Counted from the stretch's first letter, positions 8,913 to 18,487 are shown. The stretch is 64,000 bases of DNA from JBHGBM01 sp041946965 (GCA_041946965.1 JBHGBM010000005.1:1-64000); one strand, 5' to 3'. Numbers and translations: made by a program. The notes: generated by a model not told the origin, from the letters alone.

Positions 8913-10237
8913 TCAACCGCCGCACATTTCTTGCAGGACTCGCCGCCGCCGCGGCCGACCCGTGGCAGGAAGCAGCGCGCATCCTTCAGGGCATCCGCCC
9001 GCCCGTTTTTCCCGAGCGCGATTTCGAGATCACGCGCTTCAAGCCCGGCGCGGATGCGGGCGGCGCCATCCGCCGCGCCATCGAGGCCTGCGCGCGGGCG
9101 GGCGGCGGGCGCGTGGTGGTTCCGGCGGGCGAGTTCGTCACCGGGCCCATTCACCTCGAGAGCAACGTCAACCTGCACCTCGCCGAAGGCGCCGTGCTGC
9201 GCTTCAGCCAGGACCCGCAACGGTACCTGCCCGCGGTCTTCACACGGTGGGAGGGCGTCGAGTGCATGAACTACTCGCCCTTCATCTACGCCTTCGAGAA
9301 AGAGAACATCGCGGTCACCGGCTCCGGTGTGCTCGACGGCCAGTCCGGCCGCGAACACTGGTGGCCGTGGAAAGGCCGCGCGGAATTCGGATGGAAGAAG
9401 GGCCAGCCGCAGCAGGAGCCCGCGCGCCAGCGGCTCTTTGAAATGGCGGAAAAGGATGTGCCCGTGGCCCAGCGCAAGTTCGGCGCGGACGCCTTTCTGC
9501 GGCCCCAGTTCGTCGAGCCGTACCGTTGCCGCAACGTGCTGATCGAAGGCATCACCATCCGCAACTCGCCCATGTGGGAGATACACCCGGTGCTGTGCCG
9601 CAACGTGACGGTGCGCGGCGTCACGGTGAGCAGCCACGGGCCTAATAACGACGGCTGCGATCCCGAATCCTGCTCCGGCGTGCTGATCGAAAACTGCCGT
9701 TTCGATACCGGCGACGACTGCATCGCGCTCAAGAGCGGACGCAACCGCGACGGCCGCCGTTTGGCCACTCCCATCGAAAACGTCATCGTGCGCGGCTGCC
9801 AGATGAAGGACGGCCACGGCGGCGTGACCATCGGCAGCGAGATCTCCGGCAGCGCGCGCAACATCTTCGCCGAGGACTGCCGCATGGACAGCCCCAACCT
9901 GGACCGCGTGCTGCGCATCAAGACCAACTCGTACCGCGGCGGCGTGATTGAACGCATCTACATGCGCAACATCACCGTGGGCCAGGTGGCGGACGCCGTG
10001 ATCCACGTGGATTTCAACTACGAGGAAGGCGCCGGCGGCCCGCACATGCCCACCGTCAGGGACATCGACGTGCGTGGCGTCACCTGCAACAGGAGCAAGT
10101 ATGCGCTCGCGCTGCGCGGCTTCAAGGAATCTCCCATTCGCAACGTGCGCGTGGCGGACTGCGCGTTTCGCAACACGGCCAGGCCCGACATCATCGAGAA
10201 CGTCGAGGGGCTCCAACTGGAACGGGTGACGCGATGA
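8909..10237 (+). CDS. Glycoside hydrolase family 28 (polygalacturonase-like), Tat-exported
   Basis: A 442-aa beta-helix enzyme of GH28, which cleaves galacturonic acid or related linkages in pectin. The family's four active-site blocks are present: NNDG with Asp at about 248, GDD with Asp 269 and 270 (DTGDDCIALKSGR), GHG with His at about 303 (DGHGGVTIGSE), and RIK (LRIKTNSYRGG). The N terminus MINRRTFLAGLAAAAA is a Tat-type leader. It is the third gene of the overlapping chain that starts with the ADOP permease. Exo- or endo-action cannot be decided from sequence. Confidence 0.92.
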   Translation: MINRRTFLAGLAAAAADPWQEAARILQGIRPPVFPERDFEITRFKPGADAGGAIRRAIEACARAGGGRVVVPAGEFVTGPIHLESNVNLHLAEGAVLRFSQDPQRYLPAVFTRWEGVECMNYSPFIYAFEKENIAVTGSGVLDGQSGREHWWPWKGRAEFGWKKGQPQQEPARQRLFEMAEKDVPVAQRKFGADAFLRPQFVEPYRCRNVLIEGITIRNSPMWEIHPVLCRNVTVRGVTVSSHGPNNDGCDPESCSGVLIENCRFDTGDDCIALKSGRNRDGRRLATPIENVIVRGCQMKDGHGGVTIGSEISGSARNIFAEDCRMDSPNLDRVLRIKTNSYRGGVIERIYMRNITVGQVADAVIHVDFNYEEGAGGPHMPTVRDIDVRGVTCNRSKYALALRGFKESPIRNVRVADCAFRNTARPDIIENVEGLQLERVTR

Positions 10238-11445
10238 GCGGGGGCAGGCTTTCAGGCTGCCCCGCAGCGCTGCTCCTCGTCCTCTGCCTGCCGCTGGCGG
10301 CGCAACGGCTGGTGTTCGACGGGCACGTACATGTGATCGACCGGCAATTCTACCTGGGCGGCGATATCGGGGATCGTGTTCAGGACGGCCACTTCGACCT
10401 GCCGCGCGCCCTCGAGGGCGGCGTCAACGCCATGTTCTTCTCCCTGTTCGTCACCGAGGATTACTACCCGCAGCGCTACGAGGCGAAGCAGGCGTTCCGG
10501 CTGGTGGACCTGGCGCTTCGGCAACTGGAGAAAAACCGCGCCACGATCGAGCTGGCGCTGACCGCCGGCGACATCGAGCGCATCGTGCGCGGCGGCAGGA
10601 TCGCGGCGGTGCTGGATCTCGAAGGCGGCTTCGACCTCGACGGCGACCTCGGCGTGCTGCGCAGCCTCTACCGGCTGGGCTTGCGATCGGCGCAACTCTC
10701 GGCGCACAACTGGGCCAACAACTTCGCCGATTCCTGCTGCTCCCCGCCCAAGGTGCACGGCCTCAGCGAGCGCGGGCGCGCCGTGGTGCGCGAGATGAAC
10801 CGGCTCGGCATGGTGATCAACGTCTCGCACGCCTCCGACGAAGCCATCGACCAGACGCTCGACATCAGCACAACGCCCATCATCGCCACCCACCACGGCC
10901 TGCGCAGCTTCAACGACATTCCGCGCAACCTGCCGGACCGGCTGCTTAAACGCATCGCGGCCAAGGGCGGCGTGATCGGCTTTCAAATCGGCAACGAGTT
11001 CCACAACCGCAAGGTGTTCGACTGGCGCGTGAAGAACACCGGCAAGCCCTTCTGGGACACCAGCGCTATCAGGCACGAGCCGCGCACCATCGAGGAGATC
11101 GACCGCATGGTGGCGCCGCGCTTCCCCATGGTGGGCCTCAACGCCCCGGATGAAATCCGCCTCACGCCCGATGGCTGGGTGGACGTGGTGGACCGCGCTA
11201 TTCAACTCGTGGGCGAGGACCACGTGGCGCTCGGCTCCGATTTCGACGGCGGGCCCACACTGCCGCGCGGCATGCGCGACATCCGCGATATCGGCATGAT
11301 CGCGGAAGCCATGCAGCGCCGCGGCTACTCCGAGCAGCGCATCCGGAAATTCCTGGGGCTGAACTTGCTTCGCGTCTTCCGCGAGATTACGAACGCCGGG
11401 CGCGGTACCACTCCAGCGTCAGCTTCAAGCCCTCCTCGAAACTGA
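10234..11445 (+). CDS. M19-family (renal-type) dipeptidase, secreted
   Basis: A 403-aa zinc dipeptidase of peptidase family M19, which hydrolyses dipeptides, including those with D-residues. Visible metal ligands are HVH (residues 31-33, FDGHVHV), Glu in DLEGGFD (about 128), His in NVSHASDEA and the pair in THHGLRSFND. Asp in LGSDFDGG is the family's catalytic region. The N terminus has a hydrophobic leader (ALLLVLCLPLAAQ). It overlaps the GH28 gene by 4 bp. Its 3' end runs 59 bp into the convergent epimerase gene, and this tail (about 19 residues, Ala/Ser/Pro-rich) lies beyond the conserved domain. Confidence 0.9.
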   Translation: MSGGRLSGCPAALLLVLCLPLAAQRLVFDGHVHVIDRQFYLGGDIGDRVQDGHFDLPRALEGGVNAMFFSLFVTEDYYPQRYEAKQAFRLVDLALRQLEKNRATIELALTAGDIERIVRGGRIAAVLDLEGGFDLDGDLGVLRSLYRLGLRSAQLSAHNWANNFADSCCSPPKVHGLSERGRAVVREMNRLGMVINVSHASDEAIDQTLDISTTPIIATHHGLRSFNDIPRNLPDRLLKRIAAKGGVIGFQIGNEFHNRKVFDWRVKNTGKPFWDTSAIRHEPRTIEEIDRMVAPRFPMVGLNAPDEIRLTPDGWVDVVDRAIQLVGEDHVALGSDFDGGPTLPRGMRDIRDIGMIAEAMQRRGYSEQRIRKFLGLNLLRVFREITNAGRGTTPASASSPPRN

Positions 11446-12328
11446 AGCGCGGCGCGTATCCAAGGTCGCGCACCGCCGCGGTGGTATCGGCCTGCGAGTC
11501 GCGCACGTCGCCGGGACGCGGCGGGCCGTACTTCGGCTCGATGCGCACGCCTTCGATCTTCTGAAGGATCTCCCACGCCTGGTTGAGCGTGTAGCGCCCG
11601 CCGTTGCCCCCGTTGTACATGTTGCCCGAAACGCCTTCGGCGCACGCGGCCTTGAGGTTCAGCGCCACCACGTCCTCCACGTAGGTGAAGTCGCGCGACT
11701 GGTTGCCGTCGCCGAAAATAGTGGGCGGCGTGCGCTCCAGAATGGCGGTCATGAAGAGCGACAGCACGCCGGAGTACGGGCTTGACGGATCCTGGCGCGG
11801 CCCGTACACGTTGAAGTAGCGCAGCGAGACGGTTTCCAGACCGTACTGCTCGGCGAAGATCCGCATGTAATACTCGCCCGCCAACTTCTGCAACGCGTAG
11901 GGAGACTTCGGACGCGGCAGCATGGTTTCCACTTTCGGCAGCGTGGGAGTATCTCCGTATGCCGAGGACGAGGCGGCGTACACCACGCGCTTGACGCCGC
12001 CCGCCGCCGCCGCGCGCAGCACGTTGAAGGTGCCATTGATGTTGACCTCGTGCGACGGCACGGGGTCCGTGATCGACCGCGGCACCGAGGGGATGGCGGC
12101 CTCGTGGAACACCACGTCCGCGTCCTTCAGCACGCCGGCGATCTCCTCGTAATTGCGGATATCCGCGCGGTGGAATTCGATGGAGCCGCGGATTTCCTCC
12201 AGGTTCGCTTCCCGCCCCGTCAGCAGATTATCCAGCACCACCACTCGCGTGGCGCCTTCGCGCAGCAGTCCGCGCACGAGGGCCGAGCCGATGAACCCGG
12301 CCCCTCCGGTGACGACGTATTTGCTCAT
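11387..12328 (-). CDS. NAD-dependent nucleotide-sugar epimerase/dehydratase (GalE/WbpP-like)
   Basis: A 313-aa extended short-chain dehydrogenase. The Rossmann motif VVTGGAGFIGSALV is at residues 4-17. The active-site SSSAYG and YALQK (Ser/Tyr/Lys) are intact, as are LRYFNVYGPRQDP and NQSRDFTYVEDV. The best match is a UDP-sugar 4-epimerase (UDP-glucose or UDP-GlcNAc), cytoplasmic. It is the last gene of a minus-strand cluster of TonB receptor, putative glycosidase, sugar isomerase-like protein and this epimerase, and overlaps the isomerase by 4 bp. The specific sugar cannot be read from sequence. Confidence 0.88.
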   Translation of the reverse strand: MSKYVVTGGAGFIGSALVRGLLREGATRVVVLDNLLTGREANLEEIRGSIEFHRADIRNYEEIAGVLKDADVVFHEAAIPSVPRSITDPVPSHEVNINGTFNVLRAAAAGGVKRVVYAASSSAYGDTPTLPKVETMLPRPKSPYALQKLAGEYYMRIFAEQYGLETVSLRYFNVYGPRQDPSSPYSGVLSLFMTAILERTPPTIFGDGNQSRDFTYVEDVVALNLKAACAEGVSGNMYNGGNGGRYTLNQAWEILQKIEGVRIEPKYGPPRPGDVRDSQADTTAAVRDLGYAPRFSFEEGLKLTLEWYRARRS

Positions 12329-13164
12329 GCGGGCAGTTTCGCGATCTCCGCTTCCAGGTGGCGCAGCGATTCGTTGGCGATCGTCTCCGCGCCGAAGGAG
12401 AAATCGAACGCTTCGAGCGAGACCCAGCCCGTGTAGTTGCGCCGCCGCAGCACGTCCAACACGGGCTTGAAGTCGTAATCGCCTTTGCCGCAGTGCTTCC
12501 CGTCAAGCTCGTTGACGTGCACGTGCCGGATGAGCGGAAAGTGCCGGTCCACCAGGCGGGCGTGCGGCTCCTTTTCGTCGATGGCGTTGTGCACGTCGAA
12601 CATGGTCGCGATGGCCGGATGATTGATCTGCCGCACCAGCGCGACGGCCTCATCGAGCGTGAGTACGACATCGCACTGATAAGCGGGCAGCGCCTCCAGC
12701 AGCACGCTGACGCCGCGCTCGCCCGCGTGCGGCGCCACCGACGCCAGGCCGTCCACGAAGTTGCGCGTGGCCTCTTCGCGCGAAAGCCCGCCGGTGGTCT
12801 CCCGCTGCTTGGGCGAGCCGAACACCATCACGCCGTTTTCGCCCAGGTCGGCGCAGAGGTCGATCAGATTGTGGATGTGGCGCCAGCTTCGCTCCCGCAG
12901 CGCGGCGTCCGGCCCGCTGACGTGCAGACCCTTGGGGCTCACCATCAGCCAGTGCAGGCCCACGAACTCCAGGCCCTCGGACTTGATCGTGTCGCGGTAC
13001 TCGCGGCGCTGGGCGGCCGTGATGGCCGCCGGGTCCTCGGCGAGGGTGAACGGCGCGATCTCGATGCCGTCATAACCGGCTTTCCGGATGGTGCGGCAGG
13101 CGTCGGCAAAGGGCCATTTGTCAAAGGCCTCGTTGCACATGGAGTGGCGGAATCGATAGGACAT
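12325..13164 (-). CDS. Sugar phosphate isomerase/epimerase-like TIM barrel (hydroxypyruvate isomerase-like)
   Basis: A 279-aa AP-endonuclease-2/xylose-isomerase-like TIM barrel without a signal peptide, hence cytoplasmic. Metal-binding signatures are visible: LLEALPAYQCD (Glu), ATMFDVHNA (Asp and His), HVHVNELDGKHCGKGDYDF (His and Asp) and VSLEAFDF (C-terminal Glu). The family includes tagatose/psicose 3-epimerases, hydroxypyruvate isomerases and inosose isomerases. The gene lies 27 bp downstream of the putative glycosidase and overlaps the epimerase by 4 bp, so it probably processes the monosaccharide released by this cluster. Confidence 0.85.
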   Translation of the reverse strand: MSYRFRHSMCNEAFDKWPFADACRTIRKAGYDGIEIAPFTLAEDPAAITAAQRREYRDTIKSEGLEFVGLHWLMVSPKGLHVSGPDAALRERSWRHIHNLIDLCADLGENGVMVFGSPKQRETTGGLSREEATRNFVDGLASVAPHAGERGVSVLLEALPAYQCDVVLTLDEAVALVRQINHPAIATMFDVHNAIDEKEPHARLVDRHFPLIRHVHVNELDGKHCGKGDYDFKPVLDVLRRRNYTGWVSLEAFDFSFGAETIANESLRHLEAEIAKLPA

Positions 13165-13191
13165 CAGCCACCACTTTACACCATGGCGCGA

Positions 13192-15228
13192 CTACTCCAG
13201 CACCAGCACCTCGTACTCTTCCAGGCGGGGGATGGTGAAACGCGTGCCGGCGGACAGGGTGCGGCGGTTTACCAGGGTGTAGGCGCGCGAGGCGGGGGCC
13301 GTTACCGTGACGCGCACGTCCCTCAGCGGCGCCACGCGGCGGATGGGCCGCGTCATCTCGCCGGTGAAGTTCACCAGGTGGATGAGCCGCCGCCTGCCTT
13401 GCGAACGCACCACCAGTTCCACCGAACCCGGCGCGTTTTCGAGCGTGACTTCGGGCGGCGCGAAGCGGCGCGCGGCGCCGCCGGCGATGTCCAGCAGCTC
13501 CGGCAGGTGGAAGTTCGCGATGGCCGCGCCGAAATCGCCGCTGCCGTACAGCACGGTTCCTTTGCCGTAAGCATTTTCAACCAGCGCCGGATCGCCGGAA
13601 AGCCCCGGCACGCCGTCGTAGCGTCCTGCCAGCGCCTGCGTGTATTCCAGCAGCACCTTGGCGGCGGGCTTCACGCGCACGTAGTAGGCCGGCGACGGCA
13701 GGAACGCGCGCCGGCCCGGGCCTTTCATGAAATCCCACCGCCTCGGACCCATGATCCTGCGCGCGTCCTTCACGCCGAACACGTCCGCCAGGGCGAAGTC
13801 CGGGCGGCGGATGCCGGCGTCGTCGTAGAGCGAAGTTTCAAAGGTGGCGAACAGGTTGCCGCCGCCGCGCACGTATTCCTTAAGGCGTGCAGCCACGGCG
13901 TCGCTCATGCAGGCCACGTTGGGCAGGAAGATGGCGCGGTAGCGGCCGAGGGGCTCGCGCTCCAGCGCCTGGTCGTCGATCACGTCGAAGGGCACGTGCG
14001 CGCGAAGCAGGGCTTCGGCGATGCCGGAGAACTCGCCTTCCAGGTTGCCCACGCCGGTCTCTGCCACGCGGTCCACGTCGATGAGCTGCGCGCCCGCGCC
14101 GGCGTAGACGTTGGCCGTGGCATCCGACCACACCACCGCCGCGCGCGCCTCCGAGCGCGTGTTGAGATAGTATTCTCCCGCGCGCTTGAGATACGCGTTC
14201 ATGCCCGCGATGGTCTCCATCTCGGGCTGGTCGAACTCGAACGGGGTGATGCCGAACCAGACGCTGGCGGCGTTGGCGATGCTGTCCGCGTAAAGCAGCC
14301 GCAACTCGGCGTCCGGCAGGATGGAGAAGGTCCAGGGCTTGTGGCTGGCGGCGGAGAAGATCACCGTCGGCTTGCCGCCCGCCTGGGTTTCGAGCAGGCG
14401 CGCCGTGAGGCCCGGCTTCCACAGCGGTACGCGGGTGAGGTCGCCGCTGATGAAGCCGCCCTCGCTCCCCAGCAGGTCCTGCTCCTTCACCAGCACGCGG
14501 TTGAGCCGCGCGGTGGCCCAATTGGGGCCGCGCACGCCGCCGTTCATGTAGAAGGCGATTTCGGGGTTGATCTTCTTCAGGATCGCGCGCGAATCGCGGA
14601 GGAAATCCGCCAGGCTCGCGGCCTGGAAATCAAGCAGGCGCCTGAATTCCGGTCCCTGCCGCTTCTTCTTCGAGGGCAGCGGGCCGCCGAATTTGGCGCG
14701 GCACGCCGCGCAGTAGCAGGTGTCCGGGCGGTAAATGGGGCCGTCGTAGAAGATGCCGTCGATGGGGTAAGCGGCCAGGTCGCGCAGCACCTGAAAACAC
14801 CACTCGCGCCAGCCGGAGTTGACGCAGAAGTCCGCGCCGGTATCGTAGACCTTGTCCACGGGGGCGCCGTCCTCGCGGATCTGCCGCCACTCGGGGTGCT
14901 TCGCCGCGAACGCCATGGTGTACCAGTGGACGTTGAAGTAGATCATGACGCGGATGCCGCGCTTGTGGGCCTCCTCGAGGTAGGGGCGCAGGTAATCGCG
15001 ATTGACGCGGCCGCCGGCCTTGGAGACGAAGTAGAAGCCCTGGTCGTCCAGTCCGGCGGCCATCGCCATGACGTCGAGGTGTTCGGAGTTGTAGCCCAGG
15101 GCCGCCTTGCGCGCGGCCACCTCGGCCGGCTCGCGAAAATCGACGCGGCCGATGCTGGTGGTCAGGTCGATGATGCGCAGCGGCTCGCGCTGCCACCAGG
15201 GCAGCGCGAGCACGAGCAGCGCCCACAT
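13192..15228 (-). CDS. Putative glycoside hydrolase (GHL6-like, beta-galactosidase trimerisation-like)
   Basis: A 678-aa protein with a short hydrophobic N terminus (MWALLVLALPWW). The first 330 residues look like a TIM-barrel hydrolase of the hypothetical glycosyl hydrolase 6 / alpha-fucosidase-like group. They contain HKRGIRVMIYFNVHWYT, an acidic pair in DGIFYDGP, and a Cys cluster CYCAAC that is common in this group. Residues of about 400-580 resemble a beta-galactosidase trimerisation (class I amidotransferase-like) domain, with FLPNVACMSDAVAARLKEYV followed by GGNLFATFETSLYD. A small beta domain ends the protein. The activity is not established. It starts 1 bp after the stop of the TonB receptor, so the two are surely co-transcribed. 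Confidence 0.65.
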   Translation of the reverse strand: MWALLVLALPWWQREPLRIIDLTTSIGRVDFREPAEVAARKAALGYNSEHLDVMAMAAGLDDQGFYFVSKAGGRVNRDYLRPYLEEAHKRGIRVMIYFNVHWYTMAFAAKHPEWRQIREDGAPVDKVYDTGADFCVNSGWREWCFQVLRDLAAYPIDGIFYDGPIYRPDTCYCAACRAKFGGPLPSKKKRQGPEFRRLLDFQAASLADFLRDSRAILKKINPEIAFYMNGGVRGPNWATARLNRVLVKEQDLLGSEGGFISGDLTRVPLWKPGLTARLLETQAGGKPTVIFSAASHKPWTFSILPDAELRLLYADSIANAASVWFGITPFEFDQPEMETIAGMNAYLKRAGEYYLNTRSEARAAVVWSDATANVYAGAGAQLIDVDRVAETGVGNLEGEFSGIAEALLRAHVPFDVIDDQALEREPLGRYRAIFLPNVACMSDAVAARLKEYVRGGGNLFATFETSLYDDAGIRRPDFALADVFGVKDARRIMGPRRWDFMKGPGRRAFLPSPAYYVRVKPAAKVLLEYTQALAGRYDGVPGLSGDPALVENAYGKGTVLYGSGDFGAAIANFHLPELLDIAGGAARRFAPPEVTLENAPGSVELVVRSQGRRRLIHLVNFTGEMTRPIRRVAPLRDVRVTVTAPASRAYTLVNRRTLSAGTRFTIPRLEEYEVLVLE

Positions 15229-15229
15229 G

Positions 15230-18200
15230 TCAGAACAGCACCTTGAGCCCGAACTGGATCTGCCGCGGGTCGCCGGCGCTGGTGATGCGGCCGACGTTGC
15301 TCACGGAGATGTTCGACGCGGGTCCGCCGAAGTTGGCGTGGTTCGGCATGTTGAAGAACTCCGCGCGGAACTGGGTGCTCACGCGTTCCATGAGGCGGAC
15401 GTCCTTCAGCACGCTGATATCGAACACGATTTCGCCGGGCACGAACAACAGGTTGCGCGAGGCGTTGCCATAGGTGAACGGCGCGGGCACTGCAAACGCG
15501 GCGGCGTTGAACCACCGGTAGATGGAGCGCTCGCCGCGGCTCAGCTTGGGTTCGCCGATCTGGTCCGGGCGCCCGCCCATCCAACCCGCCTGGGTCGCCG
15601 TGAAGCTGGGCGAGAACGGCGGACCGGTGCGCAGGTACGTGATGCCGCCGATCTGCCAGCCGCCGACGATGTGATTCAGCGGCCCGCCCGCGTTGGCCCA
15701 CTTCTTGCCCTTGCCGAAGGGAAGTTCGTAGCTGTAGGCCGCGGTGAAAATGTGCCGCCGGATTTGGTCGGAGTTGCCGCGGTCCGCCCGTTGGTTGTAC
15801 GGATTCTGCGGTCCGCCGACAACGGGCACGTTATCGAGAGAGCGCGTCCAGGAGTACTCCACCTGGAAGCTGAGGCCGTTGCTGTAACGCTGCACGGCTT
15901 CCAACTGCAACTGGTGCAGGATCGAGTCGCCGCCGGAAGCCAGCAGGAGTATGTCTGCCCACGGCTGGTACGGACGCCGGGGCTGCAACGCGCCCGCCGC
16001 CTGCTGGAGCGGATTGTTCGCCGGGTAGTTGTACCAGGGCAGGTGCGTGCTGTGGTTTCCCACGTAGGAGGCCCGCACGCCCAGGTTGGCGCGCACCTCC
16101 CGCTCCAGGGTGAAGTTCCACTGGTACGACTCGCTGTTGCGGATGTTGCGCTGCACCGCCGTGACGCCCGGGTTGGGAGAGATCATGCCCGCGCCCAGAA
16201 ACGGCTGCGCCAGCGTGAGCGAAGGCTTCACCCCGGCCGCGGCTTCGTAAGTCTCCGCCAGCAGGAAGGGCGGGTTGCTGAACCCCAACTGGCGGAAGCC
16301 GATGTACACCGGGATGAAGTTGTAGTAGACGCCGGCGCCGCCGCGCACCACGGTACGGTTGCCGCCGAACGGCCGGAACGCGAATCCCACGCGCGGCGAG
16401 AAGTTGTTCTTGTCCGTATCGTAGAGGCTCTCGGAGAGACCCGCCTTGGAGGTGGTGGTAATCGGATAGGCATCGACCAGCTTCTGCTGCGCCTGGGCCG
16501 GGTAGGAATCGCCGGGCACCACCAGCTTGCCGGAGGCGAAATCGAACTGTGCCTGCGTGCGGTTGCGCTCCTTCCACGCGGTTTGCACCATGTAGCGCAG
16601 CCCGAAGTTCAGGGTCAGGCGGGGCGTCACCTGCCAGTCATCCTGGATGTAGGCGCTGTACCGCCAGGTGTAGAACAGCATGTTGGCGCTGGTGGTGGAG
16701 CGATAAGTGGCCACGGGGTAGCCCAGCAGGAAATCGGCGTAAGCATGCGCGGGCTGCGCCGAGCCGGTGGTCTGGCCATAGGTGTAGCGCCCGTTGAAGG
16801 TGAAGCGCCCCAGGCCGCCGTCGTTCGCAAGCCCGGAGCCCATGCCGCCCACCGCCGGGAATGATGCCGCCCGGTGATTGGCGAAGTCGACACCCGCTTT
16901 GATGGTATGCTTTCCGCGCACATAGCTGAAGCTGTCGATGTATTGCGGGGTAAGCTGCGGCGTCAGGTCGCTGCCGCCGTAGTCCCCGATGGCGGTGTGG
17001 CTGCTGATGCCCATATAGGGCAGCCCGCCGTAACTCACCGGGTACAGCGTGGGGAAGAGCGTGAGCGGGTTGAAGTCCTTGTTCATGCCCTGCCGGACGG
17101 AGGCGTGCCGCAGATAGCCGAAGCGAAACTCGTTCAGCATGGCCGGCGAAAACGTGTGCACGTGCGTGAGGTTCATGCTTTGCGTGCTGTATCCCCCGTT
17201 CTCCCAGGACCCGTAGCGCGGCGGGTAGCCCTGCGCCACGAAATACGGCTTGCCCTTCGAGTAATTCAGGTTGACCCAGATGGAATCGCTGGAGGAGAAG
17301 CGGTGGTCGACGCGCAGGCCCCAGCGGTTCACGTCCGAGACATTGCTCAGGTTGACCACGTAGTTGCTTAGGGTGCCGGCGGGACCCGTGCCGCCCTGGT
17401 TCGGCACCGGCACCCACTCGATCAGCGCTTTCGAGCGCGGGTCGATGCGGGTGGCGGGAACCTGGTTGTTGGCGAAGGGCACGCCCGCCAGCGGATCGAC
17501 AATAGTGGGCAGCCCGGCGAAGTTGCCGTTGCGCATCGCCTCCGTGCCTACCGAGAGCGTGTTGGTGCGCGAGGTGCGCTCCCGCAGCCCTTCGTAACTG
17601 TGGAAGAAAAAGGTCTTGTTCTTAATCACCGGCCCGCCGATGGTGTAGCCGAACTCGTTGCGGTTGAACGGCGCCTTGGCCAGCGCCGTGGCGAAGAAGT
17701 TCTTCGCCGCGTACGCCTTGTTACGGTTGAACCAGAGCACCGAGCCGTGAAAATCGTTGGTGCCGGTCTTGGTGACCACTGTGGCAGATACCGAACCCTC
17801 GTACTCGGCCTTCTGGTTGTTGGAGTCGATCTTGAACTCGCTGACGGCGTCCACCGAAGGCAGGGTGGCCAGGCCGTTGCGGTACGAATAGGAGCCGCCC
17901 CCGTTGCCGACGTCGTTGTACGTCACGCCATCCACGTTGAACTGGATGCCGCCCCAATAGGCGCTGCCGGCCACGCGGGGGTTATTGGCGCTATCGGTGG
18001 TCACGCCCGCGGAGATGCGGATGAGCCGGTCCAGCGTGCGGCCGTTCAGCGGAAGCTGCCGGATGGTGGAACTGTCCAGCACGTTGCCGATGGTGGCGTT
18101 CTCCGAAGATACCACCGCGGCCGTGGCGCGGATCTCGATGGACTGCGTCAGTTCGCCGGGCTGCATGGCGATATCCGAGCGCACCGTGCGGTTGGCCAGC

Positions 18201-18487
18201 AGCCGGATGCCTTTCACCACGCTGGGCTTGAACCCCGCGGCTTCGGTCCGGATGGCATAGGTGCCCGGCGGCAGGTTGGGCGCCACGTACTCGCCCGCGG
18301 CCCCCGTCGCGGCCACGGATTCGATGCCGGTTTCTTCGTTGGTGATGGTGACCTTGGCGCCCGCCATGGCGCCGCCCGAGATGTCCGTGATGGAGCCCAC
18401 GATGGTGCCGGATACGTTTTGCGCGGAGGCACAGGCTGCTGCCAGGAGGGCCGCCGCGGCGACCGCGAGATAACGGTTGAAACTCAT
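15230..18487 (-). CDS. TonB-dependent receptor, Oar-like, head of a carbohydrate operon
   Basis: A 1085-aa outer-membrane receptor. Signal peptide at about 1-22, then a carboxypeptidase-regulatory-like domain (VSGTIVGSITDISGGAMAGAKV, about 23-110), a plug domain (about 120-240, with FNVDGVTYND and SEFKIDSNNQ) and a long beta-barrel. The C terminus ends in VLF, the terminal Phe expected of a barrel inserted by BamA. It heads an operon whose next three products are a putative glycosidase, a sugar isomerase-like enzyme and a nucleotide-sugar epimerase, which suggests sugar or oligosaccharide uptake. The ribosome site GGGAGG lies just upstream. Confidence 0.93.
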   Translation of the reverse strand: MSFNRYLAVAAAALLAAACASAQNVSGTIVGSITDISGGAMAGAKVTITNEETGIESVAATGAAGEYVAPNLPPGTYAIRTEAAGFKPSVVKGIRLLANRTVRSDIAMQPGELTQSIEIRATAAVVSSENATIGNVLDSSTIRQLPLNGRTLDRLIRISAGVTTDSANNPRVAGSAYWGGIQFNVDGVTYNDVGNGGGSYSYRNGLATLPSVDAVSEFKIDSNNQKAEYEGSVSATVVTKTGTNDFHGSVLWFNRNKAYAAKNFFATALAKAPFNRNEFGYTIGGPVIKNKTFFFHSYEGLRERTSRTNTLSVGTEAMRNGNFAGLPTIVDPLAGVPFANNQVPATRIDPRSKALIEWVPVPNQGGTGPAGTLSNYVVNLSNVSDVNRWGLRVDHRFSSSDSIWVNLNYSKGKPYFVAQGYPPRYGSWENGGYSTQSMNLTHVHTFSPAMLNEFRFGYLRHASVRQGMNKDFNPLTLFPTLYPVSYGGLPYMGISSHTAIGDYGGSDLTPQLTPQYIDSFSYVRGKHTIKAGVDFANHRAASFPAVGGMGSGLANDGGLGRFTFNGRYTYGQTTGSAQPAHAYADFLLGYPVATYRSTTSANMLFYTWRYSAYIQDDWQVTPRLTLNFGLRYMVQTAWKERNRTQAQFDFASGKLVVPGDSYPAQAQQKLVDAYPITTTSKAGLSESLYDTDKNNFSPRVGFAFRPFGGNRTVVRGGAGVYYNFIPVYIGFRQLGFSNPPFLLAETYEAAAGVKPSLTLAQPFLGAGMISPNPGVTAVQRNIRNSESYQWNFTLEREVRANLGVRASYVGNHSTHLPWYNYPANNPLQQAAGALQPRRPYQPWADILLLASGGDSILHQLQLEAVQRYSNGLSFQVEYSWTRSLDNVPVVGGPQNPYNQRADRGNSDQIRRHIFTAAYSYELPFGKGKKWANAGGPLNHIVGGWQIGGITYLRTGPPFSPSFTATQAGWMGGRPDQIGEPKLSRGERSIYRWFNAAAFAVPAPFTYGNASRNLLFVPGEIVFDISVLKDVRLMERVSTQFRAEFFNMPNHANFGGPASNISVSNVGRITSAGDPRQIQFGLKVLF

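Noticed and set aside
12358..15246. 962-codon plus-strand frame opposite the isomerase and hydrolase genes
   Set aside because: Shadow of two well-supported minus-strand genes; no leader or motif.
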